From Mesorhizobium ciceri WSM4083 (GTDB lineage: Bacteria; Pseudomonadota; Alphaproteobacteria; Rhizobiales; Rhizobiaceae): a stretch of DNA of 64,000 bases. The stretch lies in the NCBI RefSeq assembly GCF_000519305.1, contig NZ_JAFG01000006.1, positions 62,001-126,000 of the forward strand. The letters are read 5' to 3'. The notes under the pieces are model-generated. The model saw only the letters and a list, made by a program, of their open reading frames with translations, did no database searches and was not told where the DNA came from. Positions 16,889 to 24,702 of this stretch are shown here, piece by piece. Within the stretch, counting starts at the first letter, position 1. Every line of letters starts with the position of its first letter. The translations under genes were made by a program, and so were the position numbers.

Positions 16889-17136
16889 GATTCCCCCGAG
16901 ATTTCTATAAATAACCGAGCCAAGGCGCTTTCATAGTATTATTCCTTAGGCCAAGTAACTCCATGCGAGCATCATACATGAAAGCAGTGGTTCGGCCGCC
17001 GAGCCTACAGGCGACGACCCAATCGATAGGCGCCGCCATCAGCAGCGGCGAGCGGCGGTTCGTTCGAAGAGAGCTGCTGCTGTCCGGGAACGTGACAGAT
17101 GCGCTCGCCAGCGAACCATCCTTTCGGCAGGTGAAC
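16889..17136. promoter_or_regulatory. Likely promoter region of the Druantia operon
   Basis: A 248-bp gap upstream of druM and downstream of the AlbA_2 gene. It is more AT-rich near druM (TTTCTATAAATAACC on the + strand at about 16901) than the surrounding coding DNA, as expected for a promoter. I cannot place exact -35 and -10 boxes. Confidence 0.35.
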
Positions 17137-18423
17137 TTATTTTAGAAGATTTGGCCAATCGACGGAAATTGGATTGTCGGCTGCGATGCCGCAGTGGTTT
17201 AAGATGTCGCGCAGCAGTAAATTTACGACATCATCGAAGGTATCTCGGGGCCCAATTAATTGCTTGGGAAGGACAAGCTGCTCAAATTTCTCGCTGCTCC
17301 ATCCCATTGCGCGCCCCCAACGTGGCGAGAGTTCAAGGTTTGACGATATGATCATTTGCAGTCCAAACTCAGCAGCATCTCGGGCGAATGAAGTGCGAAG
17401 ATGATCCACCTGAGCGATAGTGCCTGCCATCAAGGCCACAACCCAATCCAAAAATAGCGAACCTGTACCCTGAAAAGTTTTTCCACGTCCGGGAGACTCC
17501 GCCACAAACACCGAAAATTCGACCACACCATCCGAGGTCAGCAGGCGCTCAACGTCACCCGGCTGACCGCGCAGCGAGCGAAGTCCGATTTCTGAACCTG
17601 AGGCAAATCGATCTGCCGGAAAGTGGATGGGATACGCCACCTCTGTGCCGCCCTGTCGAATTGCGAATGGACCGCCTGTCCACCAAAGCCGCTTTTGATT
17701 TTCTTTGTCGGTTAGGGCGCCGATGTTCCAACTATTCAATGGGATTGCGGTTACAGTCAGTCCAGTAAAATGCGTTTCACCTGTCCGATCGCTACTAGCA
17801 AGAGCATCGAACCTTCGACGGTGAGCACCCACTCGTGATCTAAATTTTCCTTCTATCGCGTCGCCTGTTCGAGCGAGTTCGAGGAACCTATCGCGTATTT
17901 CCCTCACGTCCATTTTGACACTTCGCTCGGCCCGGCGGATGTAGAAATGGCCGTCCGAAGCCAGCCGGTGTGGGCCACTTCCAGAACCACTAACACGTAT
18001 GACGATGTAACCTTGACCTTCGCCGTCGGGCACTGGAATCGCTCGACCCTCAATTAACGGAAGCCGAGGCTCGATCACGTCTTCGCAGGCGTCCAGCAGG
18101 CGTCGTGCGAGATCCTCGCAATTTGGCAACGCCTTCAGCTGTCCGGCGCGCCGCGGTTCGTCATCAGTCTCATGCAGACCGATAATGAGTGTCCCGCCCT
18201 CAGCATTTGCGAATGCTATGAGCTCTGCTAGCAGCTTGTCTCGTGCGTAATCGCCTATTCGGTCGCCATGCGTAATCCAACGGTCTGCCGAGACTTCCTT
18301 AGATGATCTGAACGGCAGTTCACCTTTGAATTCAAGTTCGGCTGTTTCGCGAGCTCCAACCACACATAACTCTTCGAGATCTGCAATTGCGATTTTGGAA
18401 ATTGGCGTTCGGAGGATCGACAT
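17137..18423 (-). CDS. AlbA_2 (Schlafen-type) domain protein
   Basis: A 428-residue protein. The N-terminal half is an AlbA_2 domain: TAELEFKGELPF near residue 27, ELIAFANAEGGTLIIGLHE near 90-108, then IVIRVSGSGSGPH and FYIRRAERSVKM around 155-175. AlbA_2 domains bind nucleic acid or nucleotides and are frequent in defence and transcription regulators. The C-terminal half (about 200-428) is not recognised. It is 55 bp downstream of the PIN-like gene on the same strand, so the two probably form one transcript. Role in defence is inferred from domain and place only. Confidence 0.75.
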   Translation of the reverse strand: MSILRTPISKIAIADLEELCVVGARETAELEFKGELPFRSSKEVSADRWITHGDRIGDYARDKLLAELIAFANAEGGTLIIGLHETDDEPRRAGQLKALPNCEDLARRLLDACEDVIEPRLPLIEGRAIPVPDGEGQGYIVIRVSGSGSGPHRLASDGHFYIRRAERSVKMDVREIRDRFLELARTGDAIEGKFRSRVGAHRRRFDALASSDRTGETHFTGLTVTAIPLNSWNIGALTDKENQKRLWWTGGPFAIRQGGTEVAYPIHFPADRFASGSEIGLRSLRGQPGDVERLLTSDGVVEFSVFVAESPGRGKTFQGTGSLFLDWVVALMAGTIAQVDHLRTSFARDAAEFGLQMIISSNLELSPRWGRAMGWSSEKFEQLVLPKQLIGPRDTFDDVVNLLLRDILNHCGIAADNPISVDWPNLLK

Positions 18424-18478
18424 GGCCGTTGGCTATCCAGTGATTGCGGTAAGGGGTGTGCTAACGCTCATCGACGCC

Positions 18479-19633
18479 TCAGTACTTTTCATGGGTCGGA
18501 TCTTCACCTGGAAAGGGATCGACGTAGCCAAAGTCGACGACGATCCGGCGTGAGGTCACGCTGACGTCGAGGACGTCGAACTGATCGCCGACCATTTCTC
18601 GCGCCACGGAGATGGTGATTTCGAAAGGTACGTCTTCTTCCTGGTAGGACGATTGTGATCCCAACCCAACGTTATCGCCGTCGATTGAGTCGTGCGCGTA
18701 GAAATTGAATTCTGCCTCGAAACCGACCTTTGCGATGACCTTAACTGTAAAGGTCACCTGATCGGCGTCTTCCGCGATAACGACCGGCGGTTCCAGTTTG
18801 TCGACATCAATGTATTGGACGACGGCGCTCAGGGGCTCGTATTCATATTCGAGAGGGGCGTGGCCTTCGACGTCGAACAAGAGGCCGTCGAGATAATACT
18901 CGAATGCACTTTCAACTACGGCGATGAGGTCGGGGGCCGCGTTCGCCTTCCACATGGCGACCACCTTTTCGGCGACGTTGCGCCCAGGGTCGTTGAACCA
19001 AGAGAGGGCGACGTCGAGCTTGGGTACGACAACCAGATGGTCTGACTGTTCCGCGAAGACGGCCCAACTCTTGTCCGGACTGACGCAGACAATGAGGGTA
19101 TGCCGTTCGGCGGCTACCTGTTCGAGGCTGAGCAAAGCGAAGGCATCTGGAAACTCATGCTTCTTGCCCTCGCGGGCCTCGAAAGGCGTGAGGATCTCGA
19201 AATAGCGACGAAGCACTTCGGCTGCGAGATCGCCCCTGCCGCTTGCCGGAACAATCTGGGCGCCGATCGACTCAAGATATACCTCCACCTGCTCGCGGGC
19301 GACATCGATTGCTTCAACGTCGAGATTCAGAGTGGTTGTCAATTGATCGAGGTTCTCGTCAAGCTTCCAGCGCCTGATGTGATGCTTGAGGGCGGTTTTA
19401 AGGGTGCGCTGGGTTTCGGCGGCGTCTCTAGCGATGTGGGCGGTAATCTCTTGGGCGACAATTTCTGAAAGCAGAAGCTTTACGCCGCCCTTCTTGAACT
19501 GATCGAGTCGAGCGAGCACTGCGTGATCGAGGCGGCATCCGTATGCATCAAAGACTGCCGTATCGACCGAAATGGCCGAGATTGATCCGTCGCCGATCCC
19601 CTCCTTAATTTGCTGTTCAGTGAACTTGGGCAT
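18479..19633 (-). CDS. PIN-domain-like (DUF4935-type) nuclease protein
   Basis: A 384-residue protein whose first 200 residues look like a PIN nuclease: an early acidic motif SVDTAVFDAYG, LLLSEIVAQEITAHI, EFPDAFALLSLE and IVCVSPDKSW, which together supply the spaced acidic residues of a metal-dependent RNase site. The C-terminal 150 residues are acidic and beta-rich and are unrecognised. It is upstream of the AlbA_2 gene, same strand. Partial tRNA-Ser-like DNA lies 60 bp upstream of its start. It is not a typical small toxin of a VapBC pair, since no antitoxin is adjacent. Confidence 0.65.
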   Translation of the reverse strand: MPKFTEQQIKEGIGDGSISAISVDTAVFDAYGCRLDHAVLARLDQFKKGGVKLLLSEIVAQEITAHIARDAAETQRTLKTALKHHIRRWKLDENLDQLTTTLNLDVEAIDVAREQVEVYLESIGAQIVPASGRGDLAAEVLRRYFEILTPFEAREGKKHEFPDAFALLSLEQVAAERHTLIVCVSPDKSWAVFAEQSDHLVVVPKLDVALSWFNDPGRNVAEKVVAMWKANAAPDLIAVVESAFEYYLDGLLFDVEGHAPLEYEYEPLSAVVQYIDVDKLEPPVVIAEDADQVTFTVKVIAKVGFEAEFNFYAHDSIDGDNVGLGSQSSYQEEDVPFEITISVAREMVGDQFDVLDVSVTSRRIVVDFGYVDPFPGEDPTHEKY

Positions 19634-19692
19634 GATGATTTATGTCGGTACGGCGAGCCCTGCGATGTCGAGATCGTCCTCTGAGAGAGCAC

Positions 19693-19750
19693 TGGCGGAT
19701 CGTTCGGCGGAAGTTTTCAAGACCTTTGCCTTAAACATTCGGCCATCGCT
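19693..19750 (-). pseudogene. Shrunken tRNA-Ser-like remnant 1
   Basis: Read on the - strand, bases 19750-19711 give a tRNA-Ser-like 5' half: GATGGCCGAATGTTTAAGG, then an anticodon arm with GGTCTTGAAAAC (anticodon TGA). The sequence then skips to a 3' end TCCGCCA at 19693-19699. The T arm is missing, so it cannot be a working tRNA. The flank after the CCA resembles that of the copy at 20504. Confidence 0.6.
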
Positions 19751-19810
19751 TCAGACACGATACTTTCGTGATATTTTGACGTACTTATTCTGTCACAGCG
19801 AATTGGCCGG

Positions 19811-19859
19811 AAATTTCGTTTCTGGCAACTTGAGCCTTCAACCACTCTGCCACCCATCC
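19811..19859 (-). pseudogene. tRNA-Ser-like 5' fragment, remnant 2
   Basis: On the - strand the bases from 19859 read GGATGGGTGGCAGAGTGGTT followed by GAAGGC, a good match to the acceptor and D arm of a tRNA-Ser. The similarity is lost in the anticodon arm. No 3' half is visible. Confidence 0.5.
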
Positions 19860-19902
19860 AACCTTAGCACCCGAAAAATGCGTCGGCCGCAACAGCCTTT
19901 CC

Positions 19903-20403
19903 TCATGGGTTCACAACCTTGCCTCGATATTTAGGGCAGAGCATTGTGAAAGCCGGCGCGGCGAAGATGCCGCCGGATGCACAGTTCTCGTCAACCGGCA
20001 TTTTGAAGGTCATCTCCCCTAACCTGAGGGTGCCCTTACTACAATTTGCCACCGCACTAATTTCGTCGCCAAGGAGGGTCACCTTCGTTTCGCGAATGCA
20101 CTTTTCCGGTGACGAGAAGCCACCTTGGTCCACATAGCCTTCATGGCACGCCTTAATGATGTCCGGTTCGCTAAACTTTGCTTTGGCCCGCGCATGTTGA
20201 GTGTTAATGCCCGTAAGCTCGATAACTGTCGCAGGCGGCTCGAGACAGCTTCGCTGCAGCTCGGCGCCTAATGCCGTGGCAGCAAGGGCCGAGAAGGCGC
20301 TGGCGAAGATGATGGCTCTAATTGAGAACATCTGTACCTGTGCCAACGGTGTAGAGAGCGACCCCCGACGCGGTTTAGGTTTGTTCAAGGTCTCGTCCGG
20401 CAT
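19903..20403 (-). CDS. Small secreted protein with signal peptide, unknown function
   Basis: Chosen start is ATG at 20403, preceded by the strong site AGAGGAAGAA; an ATG at 20331 is the alternative. The product is 166 residues. The hydrophobic run MFSIRAIIFASAFSALAATA ends in ALG/AE, a plausible signal peptidase I site, though the n-region is long if 20403 is used. The mature part has six Cys residues (in RSCLEP, KACHEG, EKCIRE, ANCSKG, ENCASG and MLCPKY), consistent with disulfides in the periplasm. The gene lies between tRNA-Ser-like remnants on both sides, all on the same strand. Family not recognised. Confidence 0.6.
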   Translation of the reverse strand: MPDETLNKPKPRRGSLSTPLAQVQMFSIRAIIFASAFSALAATALGAELQRSCLEPPATVIELTGINTQHARAKAKFSEPDIIKACHEGYVDQGGFSSPEKCIRETKVTLLGDEISAVANCSKGTLRLGEMTFKMPVDENCASGGIFAAPAFTMLCPKYRGKVVNP

Positions 20404-20503
20404 GGTTCTTCCTCTTGGTACGACAGTGGTGGGCGGTTGTTCCTTACCGACGGCTTGCCCGAGCACCCGCTCAGCAGTTCGCTTATCTGCGTGTTGCAGG
20501 TAC

Positions 20504-20591
20504 TGGCGGAGAGAGTGGATTCGACCCCACCGTACGCTTCCACGCACGTCAGTTTTCAAGACGGATGCTTTAACCACTCGGCCATCTCTTC
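20504..20591 (-). pseudogene. Nearly full-length decayed tRNA-Ser (anticodon TGA)
   Basis: An 88-base tRNA-Ser-like sequence with encoded CCA, long variable arm and TGA anticodon in GTCTTGAAAAC. It is damaged: an A·C mismatch at acceptor pair 2-71, a C·T mismatch in the anticodon stem, G instead of T at position 54 (GGTCGAA for GTTCGAA), and one base missing in the 3' side of the T stem. These changes argue against a working tRNA. Confidence 0.65.
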
Positions 20592-20650
20592 ATTCCGTTT
20601 TGCGCCCTAAAAATTGCGCCAGCGTTTCATGTTTAGTCCAACCAGCATTC

Positions 20651-20694
20651 CAAATTTCAAGACCGGTGACCTATACCGCTCGGCCTCCAGAGCG
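20651..20694 (-). pseudogene. tRNA-Ser-like 5' half, remnant 4
   Basis: On the - strand: GGAGGCCGAGCGGTATAGG followed by CACCGGTCTTGAAATTTGG, a D arm and anticodon arm with TGA anticodon. The 3' half does not follow. It breaks off just after the anticodon loop. Confidence 0.5.
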
Positions 20695-20713
20695 GCCGGC
20701 TCCCGTCCCAGGT

Positions 20714-21217
20714 CTATTCTTCTGCCGGGTCGGTCGTCTGCAAGCTAGCGCTCTGAACCCAGCGCGTGCGGTTCGTTTTGCGCTCGTGTATAGCTAGGAA
20801 CAGAGCTCGTCCGTTGCCCAACAGAGCGAGTGCGTCGCTCGTAAAGCGTGGGGAAACGCGAAGCCACGCCGTCCAGCGTCGCTCGCCGTGGATCTTGTCG
20901 ATGAGCCCCATGCCCGGTGGCGGCTTGTAAATAGGGATCTGCCTACCGCGGTATTGAAGATATTTGGGCGCGCAACGGTCATCGCGCTCCTGCACATCCT
21001 TGACCGTCGCACGAATGTCGCCTGAGCCCAAGTTGTCGCCATAGATTGTAACCTCATATGTTTCGCCCGCTCGTTCCTCCGGGTAGGTGGCTATTCCGGC
21101 GACCGTCAGTCGCGTTGGCAGCTTCGACACTCGCATCGCATCGCTCCACTCTGATGGCGAGATGCGTGCTTTCTTCGGGCTGCTTCTGGCGCTTCGTCTT
21201 GCGGGGCATCGGATCAT
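20714..21217 (-). CDS. Conserved-looking hypothetical protein, 167 aa
   Basis: A basic N-terminus (CPARRSARSSPKKAR) is followed by a folded-looking region with RLTVAGIATYPEERAGETY, VTIYGDNLGSGDI and GERRWTAWLRVSPRF. No signal peptide, membrane segment or known motif. The ATG at 21217 has AGGCGG directly before it; an internal ATG at 21136 with GTGGAG eight bases upstream is an equally good start, giving 140 residues. It lies between the tRNA-Ser-like remnants and the intact tRNA-Glu. Confidence 0.5.
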   Translation of the reverse strand: MIRCPARRSARSSPKKARISPSEWSDAMRVSKLPTRLTVAGIATYPEERAGETYEVTIYGDNLGSGDIRATVKDVQERDDRCAPKYLQYRGRQIPIYKPPPGMGLIDKIHGERRWTAWLRVSPRFTSDALALLGNGRALFLAIHERKTNRTRWVQSASLQTTDPAEE

Positions 21218-21427
21218 CCGCCTAGCTGTTCATCGATGGAAGATGGCTTAGGGAACCATCCCCACCTTCCCATCCTAGCTCGGATCAGGCGACACGTTTG
21301 GGGTTTGCTGGCGAATGCTGCTGTGAATCGGCTGCCGCATTGCAGCTAAATCGGTCGCGGCAGCACTGCTTTTCGGGTCTCTTATCGGGACCGAAGTTCG
21401 ATGGCAAAGGTAACTTATTGATTTTGT

Positions 21428-21502
21428 TGGTACGCCCAAGGGGAATCGAACCCCTGTTCCCGCCGTGAGAGGGCGGTGTCCTGACCGCTAGACGATGGGC
21501 GC
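21428..21502 (-). tRNA. tRNA-Glu (CTC)
   Basis: A 75-base cloverleaf with encoded CCA. The acceptor GCGCCCA pairs with TGGGCGT, the anticodon stem CCGCC/GGCGG encloses CTCTCAC with anticodon CTC, and the T arm is AGGGGTTCGATTCCCCT. It lies where the accessory region gives way to core genes. Confidence 0.95.
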
Positions 21503-21592
21503 GTTCAAGAACCGGCGATATAGGCTGAGCGCCGGGAAAAAGCAACTGGGGTTAGGCCGCTTTCCCTTGCCGAGAAAAAGCCGGCCGTCAGT

Positions 21593-22000
21593 CTATCGTT
21601 TCGGTTCGATCAGATCCCAGAGATTGCCATGCAGATCGGCGAAAACCGCCACCGTGCCATAGGGCTCGAAGCGCGGCGCTTCGCGAAACTCGACGCCCTT
21701 TTCCAGCATCGCCGCGTGGTCGCGGGCAAAGTCGTCGGTTTCCAGGAACAGGAAGACACGCCCGCCGGTCTGGTTGCCGATGCTCCGCCTTTGCGCCTCG
21801 TCGGACGCTTCGGCCAGAAGCAGCCTGGCGCCCTGCCCCTTGGCCGGCGCCACCGTGACCCAGCGCTTGCCACCGCCGAGATCGACATTTTCGGCGAGCA
21901 GAAAACCCAACCTCTCGACATACCAGGCAATCGCCTCGTCATAATTGGCGACGACCAGGGCGACCGTGGCGACGCGACGATGCTCGGCGAACCCGCTCAT
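21593..22000 (-). CDS. VOC (glyoxalase/bleomycin resistance) family protein
   Basis: A 135-residue single vicinal-oxygen-chelate domain. It has the paired beta-alpha-beta pattern: VATVALVVANYDEAIAWYVE at the start, and VFLFLETDDFARDHAAML and FADLHGNLWDLIEP in the second half; the final FADLHGNLWDLIE is a hallmark of these proteins. Substrate unknown. It follows the DUF6476-like membrane protein by 48 bp on the same strand and may be cotranscribed. Confidence 0.85.
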   Translation of the reverse strand: MSGFAEHRRVATVALVVANYDEAIAWYVERLGFLLAENVDLGGGKRWVTVAPAKGQGARLLLAEASDEAQRRSIGNQTGGRVFLFLETDDFARDHAAMLEKGVEFREAPRFEPYGTVAVFADLHGNLWDLIEPKR

Positions 22001-22048
22001 CCCTGACGCTTGCTCATTGGCCTGCTGCCGCTCATCGTTGCGGCTCGG

Positions 22049-22432
22049 TCACTTGTTGCGGATCGCAAAGCGGCCGATCAGGCGTCGCTCGGTGATGTCG
22101 TAGACGAAGATCGTGCGGCTGCCGTCGGCAAGCTCGGCGTCGATCGAGACACGATTGCCGGACAGCGACTGGCTGACCACCTTGGCCCCGACCGGCAGCA
22201 CGATGTCGCCGCTGACCGGTTCGCCGGCGGGTGTCTGGATATCGCCGGCCAGCGGCGGGTTCGCCGGCGGTGCATTGCGCGCTTTGTAGACAAGGGCGCC
22301 GATCACCACCATAAGGGCGAGGAACAGCAGGCCGAGATTGATCCCGACGAAGCGGACGAGTTTCCTGCGCACCTTTTCGACCTCGGGGTCGAGCGGCTTA
22401 TCCTGGTCTTCTTCGGCGATCGGGCTGGCCAT
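22049..22432 (-). CDS. Single-pass inner membrane protein, DUF6476-like
   Basis: Start ATG at 22432 (MASPIAEEDQDKPLD) gives 127 residues; longer frames run into the divergent rluD region. An acidic cytoplasmic N-terminus, KVRRKLVRF, then one membrane span GINLGLLFLALMVVIGALVY at about 29-48, and a periplasmic beta-rich domain ending TIFVYDITERRLIGRFAIR. Conserved in Rhizobiales; function unknown. It is divergent from rluD with 29 bp between starts. Confidence 0.75.
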   Translation of the reverse strand: MASPIAEEDQDKPLDPEVEKVRRKLVRFVGINLGLLFLALMVVIGALVYKARNAPPANPPLAGDIQTPAGEPVSGDIVLPVGAKVVSQSLSGNRVSIDAELADGSRTIFVYDITERRLIGRFAIRNK

Positions 22433-22461
22433 GGCGAAACAGTTCCGGAACGGTTTTTTCA

Positions 22462-23502
22462 ATGAGCGCTCATAGCGAAGAGGCCCCTGAATTGATAGAG
22501 GCGGAACCGACCGTACTGGTGGCAGGCGCGGATGCGGCCGGACTGCGCCTCGATCAGTGGCTGGCCGCAAGCCTTGGCCCGGACATGTCACGCAGCCGCG
22601 TGCAGATGCTGATCAGGCAGGGCGCGGTCTCGGTCGACGGCAAGCTTGTCTACGAGACCAAGCGCAAGATGGCGGCGGGCGAAAGCGTGTCGGTTACCAT
22701 GCCGGAGCCGGAGCCGGCGGAGCCGCAGGGCGAGAACATCGCACTCGATGTGCTCTATGAGGACGACGAGCTGATCGTCATCAACAAGCCGGCGGGGCTT
22801 GTCGTTCATCCCGGTGCCGGCAACTGGACCGGCACGCTGGTCAACGCGCTGATCCATCATTGCGGCGACAGCCTTTCAGGCATCGGCGGCGTGCGCCGGC
22901 CGGGCATCGTGCACCGCCTCGACAAGGAGACCAGCGGCGTCATGGTCGTCGCCAAGACCGACCGCGCCCACAAGTCGCTGTCCGAAGCCTTCGCCGATCA
23001 CGGCCTGACCGGCGACTTGGAGCGCGCCTACCTGGCGCTGGTCTGGGGTATACCGCAGAGGCCGACCGGAAGGGTCGACGCGCCGCTCGGCCGCGCCGCC
23101 GACCGCGTGCGCCGTGCCGTGGTGCCGGAAGGACGCGACGACGCCCGCCATGCGGTCACCCACTTTGCCGTGCAGGAGCGCTTCGGCGTCGATCAGCAGG
23201 AATTCGCCACCGCCAGCCTGGTCGAATGCCGGCTGGAGACCGGCCGCACCCACCAGATCCGTGTCCATATGGCGCATATCGGCCATCCGGTGGTCGGCGA
23301 CCCCGATTATGGGCAGGCCTTCCGCACCAAGGCCAACCGGCTGCCCGAACCGCTGAAAAGTCAGGTCAAGGCATTTCCCCGGCAAGCTTTGCATGCCTGG
23401 CTCCTTGCATTTCGGCACCCCACTACCCATCTAACGATGAGGTTCGAGGCGCCGTTACCGAGGGACATGGAGGAACTCGTCGGCGGCTTTCGCAAACTCT
23501 GA
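22462..23502 (+). CDS. rluD: 23S rRNA pseudouridine synthase, RluA/RluD family
   Basis: A 346-residue protein that converts uridines in 23S rRNA to pseudouridine. The N-terminal S4 RNA-binding domain is visible (LDQWLAASLG, SRSRVQMLIRQGAVSVDG, residues about 30-90). The catalytic motif GIVHRLDKETSGVMVVAKT contains the essential Asp. Later motifs ETGRTHQIRVHMAHIGHPVV and HAWLLAF fit the family. RluD assignment within the RluA/C/D group is by length and S4 domain. Confidence 0.9.
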   Translation: MSAHSEEAPELIEAEPTVLVAGADAAGLRLDQWLAASLGPDMSRSRVQMLIRQGAVSVDGKLVYETKRKMAAGESVSVTMPEPEPAEPQGENIALDVLYEDDELIVINKPAGLVVHPGAGNWTGTLVNALIHHCGDSLSGIGGVRRPGIVHRLDKETSGVMVVAKTDRAHKSLSEAFADHGLTGDLERAYLALVWGIPQRPTGRVDAPLGRAADRVRRAVVPEGRDDARHAVTHFAVQERFGVDQQEFATASLVECRLETGRTHQIRVHMAHIGHPVVGDPDYGQAFRTKANRLPEPLKSQVKAFPRQALHAWLLAFRHPTTHLTMRFEAPLPRDMEELVGGFRKL

Positions 23503-23702
23503 ACCCGTCACCGACAGCCATCAAAAAACCTGACTGACATTGTTCACTTCACCGTGACACACTGTTTCGTGTTGAACAAATGCCTGTCTTTTCTGGTTTT
23601 GTTCCTGTATAAGATCTGATGTCGCGGGCGAGCCTTTTGGTGCTCGCGTCACATGCCCGCCGCGTTTCGGGGGCATCACTCCAATAGAGAGGGGGCGCTA
23701 TC
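23503..23702 (+). promoter_or_regulatory. rpoH upstream region with possible -10 box
   Basis: A 200-bp gap that is AT-rich for this genome. TATAAG at 23608-23613 is a plausible -10 hexamer. The Shine-Dalgarno GAGAGGGGG lies just before the rpoH ATG at 23703. Confidence 0.4.
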
Positions 23703-24614
23703 ATGGCCCAGTCACTACCCAGTATCGTTTCCGGCGAAGGCGGCCTCAGCCGCTACCTGGAAGAAATCCGCCGCTTTCCCATGCTGCAGCCGCAGGAAGA
23801 GTACATGCTCGCCAAGCGTTACGCCGAGCATGAAGACACTTCCGCTGCGCACAAGCTCGTCACCAGCCACCTCAGGCTCGTCGCCAAGATCGCCATGGGC
23901 TATCGCGGCTATGGCCTGCCGATCGGCGAAGTGATCTCGGAAGGCAATGTCGGCCTGATGCAGGCCGTCAAGAAATTCGAACCCGAGCGTGGCTTCCGCC
24001 TCGCGACCTATGCCATGTGGTGGATCAAGGCCTCGATCCAGGAGTACATCCTGCGCTCGTGGAGCCTGGTCAAGATGGGCACGACCGCCAACCAAAAGCG
24101 CCTGTTCTTCAACCTGCGCAAGGTGAAGGGCAAGATCCAGGCGCTCGACGACGGCGACTTGAAGCCCGACCAGATCGCCGAGATCGCCACCAGGCTGAAC
24201 GTTTCCGAGGCCGAAGTGGTGTCGATGAACCGCCGCCTGTCGGGCGACGCCTCGCTCAATGCTCCGATCCGGGCGAGCGAAGGTGAGTCCGGTGAGTGGC
24301 AGGACTGGCTGGTCGACGACCACGAAAGCCAGGAAGAGATGCTGATCGAGCAGGACGAGCTGGAGAACCGGCGTGGCATGCTGTCGGGCGCTCTTGCCGT
24401 GCTCAACGAGCGCGAGCGGCGCATCTTCGAGGCCCGTCGCCTCGCCGAGGAGCCGCTGACGCTGGAAGAGCTGTCGTCCGAGTTCGACATCAGCCGCGAG
24501 CGCGTGCGCCAGATTGAGGTGCGCGCCTTCGAGAAGGTGCAGGATGCAGTCAAGGCCGCCGCCAAGCGCCAGACCCAGGCGCTGCGCACTATTGAGGCGC
24601 AGCCCGCGGCTTAA
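23703..24614 (+). CDS. rpoH: RNA polymerase heat-shock sigma factor (sigma-32)
   Basis: A 303-residue group 3 sigma factor that directs RNA polymerase to heat-shock promoters. Region 1.2/2 begins RYLEEIRRFPMLQPQEEYML; the -10 binding part reads GNVGLMQAVKKFEPERGFRL and YAMWWIKASIQEYILRSWS; the RpoH box is seen in QKRLFFNLRKVK; region 4.2 is LEELSSEFDISRERVRQIE. Rhizobia often have two or more rpoH copies; I cannot tell which this is. A strong terminator follows. Confidence 0.95.
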   Translation: MAQSLPSIVSGEGGLSRYLEEIRRFPMLQPQEEYMLAKRYAEHEDTSAAHKLVTSHLRLVAKIAMGYRGYGLPIGEVISEGNVGLMQAVKKFEPERGFRLATYAMWWIKASIQEYILRSWSLVKMGTTANQKRLFFNLRKVKGKIQALDDGDLKPDQIAEIATRLNVSEAEVVSMNRRLSGDASLNAPIRASEGESGEWQDWLVDDHESQEEMLIEQDELENRRGMLSGALAVLNERERRIFEARRLAEEPLTLEELSSEFDISRERVRQIEVRAFEKVQDAVKAAAKRQTQALRTIEAQPAA

Positions 24615-24639
24615 AGCCGGCTAAGGCAACAAAAATCAA

Positions 24640-24671
24640 GGCGGCGCCAGGGAACTGGCGCCGCCTTTTTT
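24640..24671 (+). terminator. Rho-independent terminator after rpoH
   Basis: An 11-bp perfect stem GGCGGCGCCAG/CTGGCGCCGCC with GGAA loop, followed by TTTTTT. Confidence 0.9.
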
Positions 24672-24702
24672 GTGGCGGACTGCGAGTTGGTGAAACAGCC
24701 TC

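Noticed and set aside
20404..20577. Upstream extension of the secreted protein to 224 residues
   Set aside because: The extension would translate through the tRNA-Ser remnant. A strong ribosome binding site marks ATG at 20403.
20504..20591. Functional tRNA-Ser(TGA)
   Set aside because: Mismatches in acceptor and anticodon stems, loss of T54 and a missing base in the T stem argue for a pseudogene.
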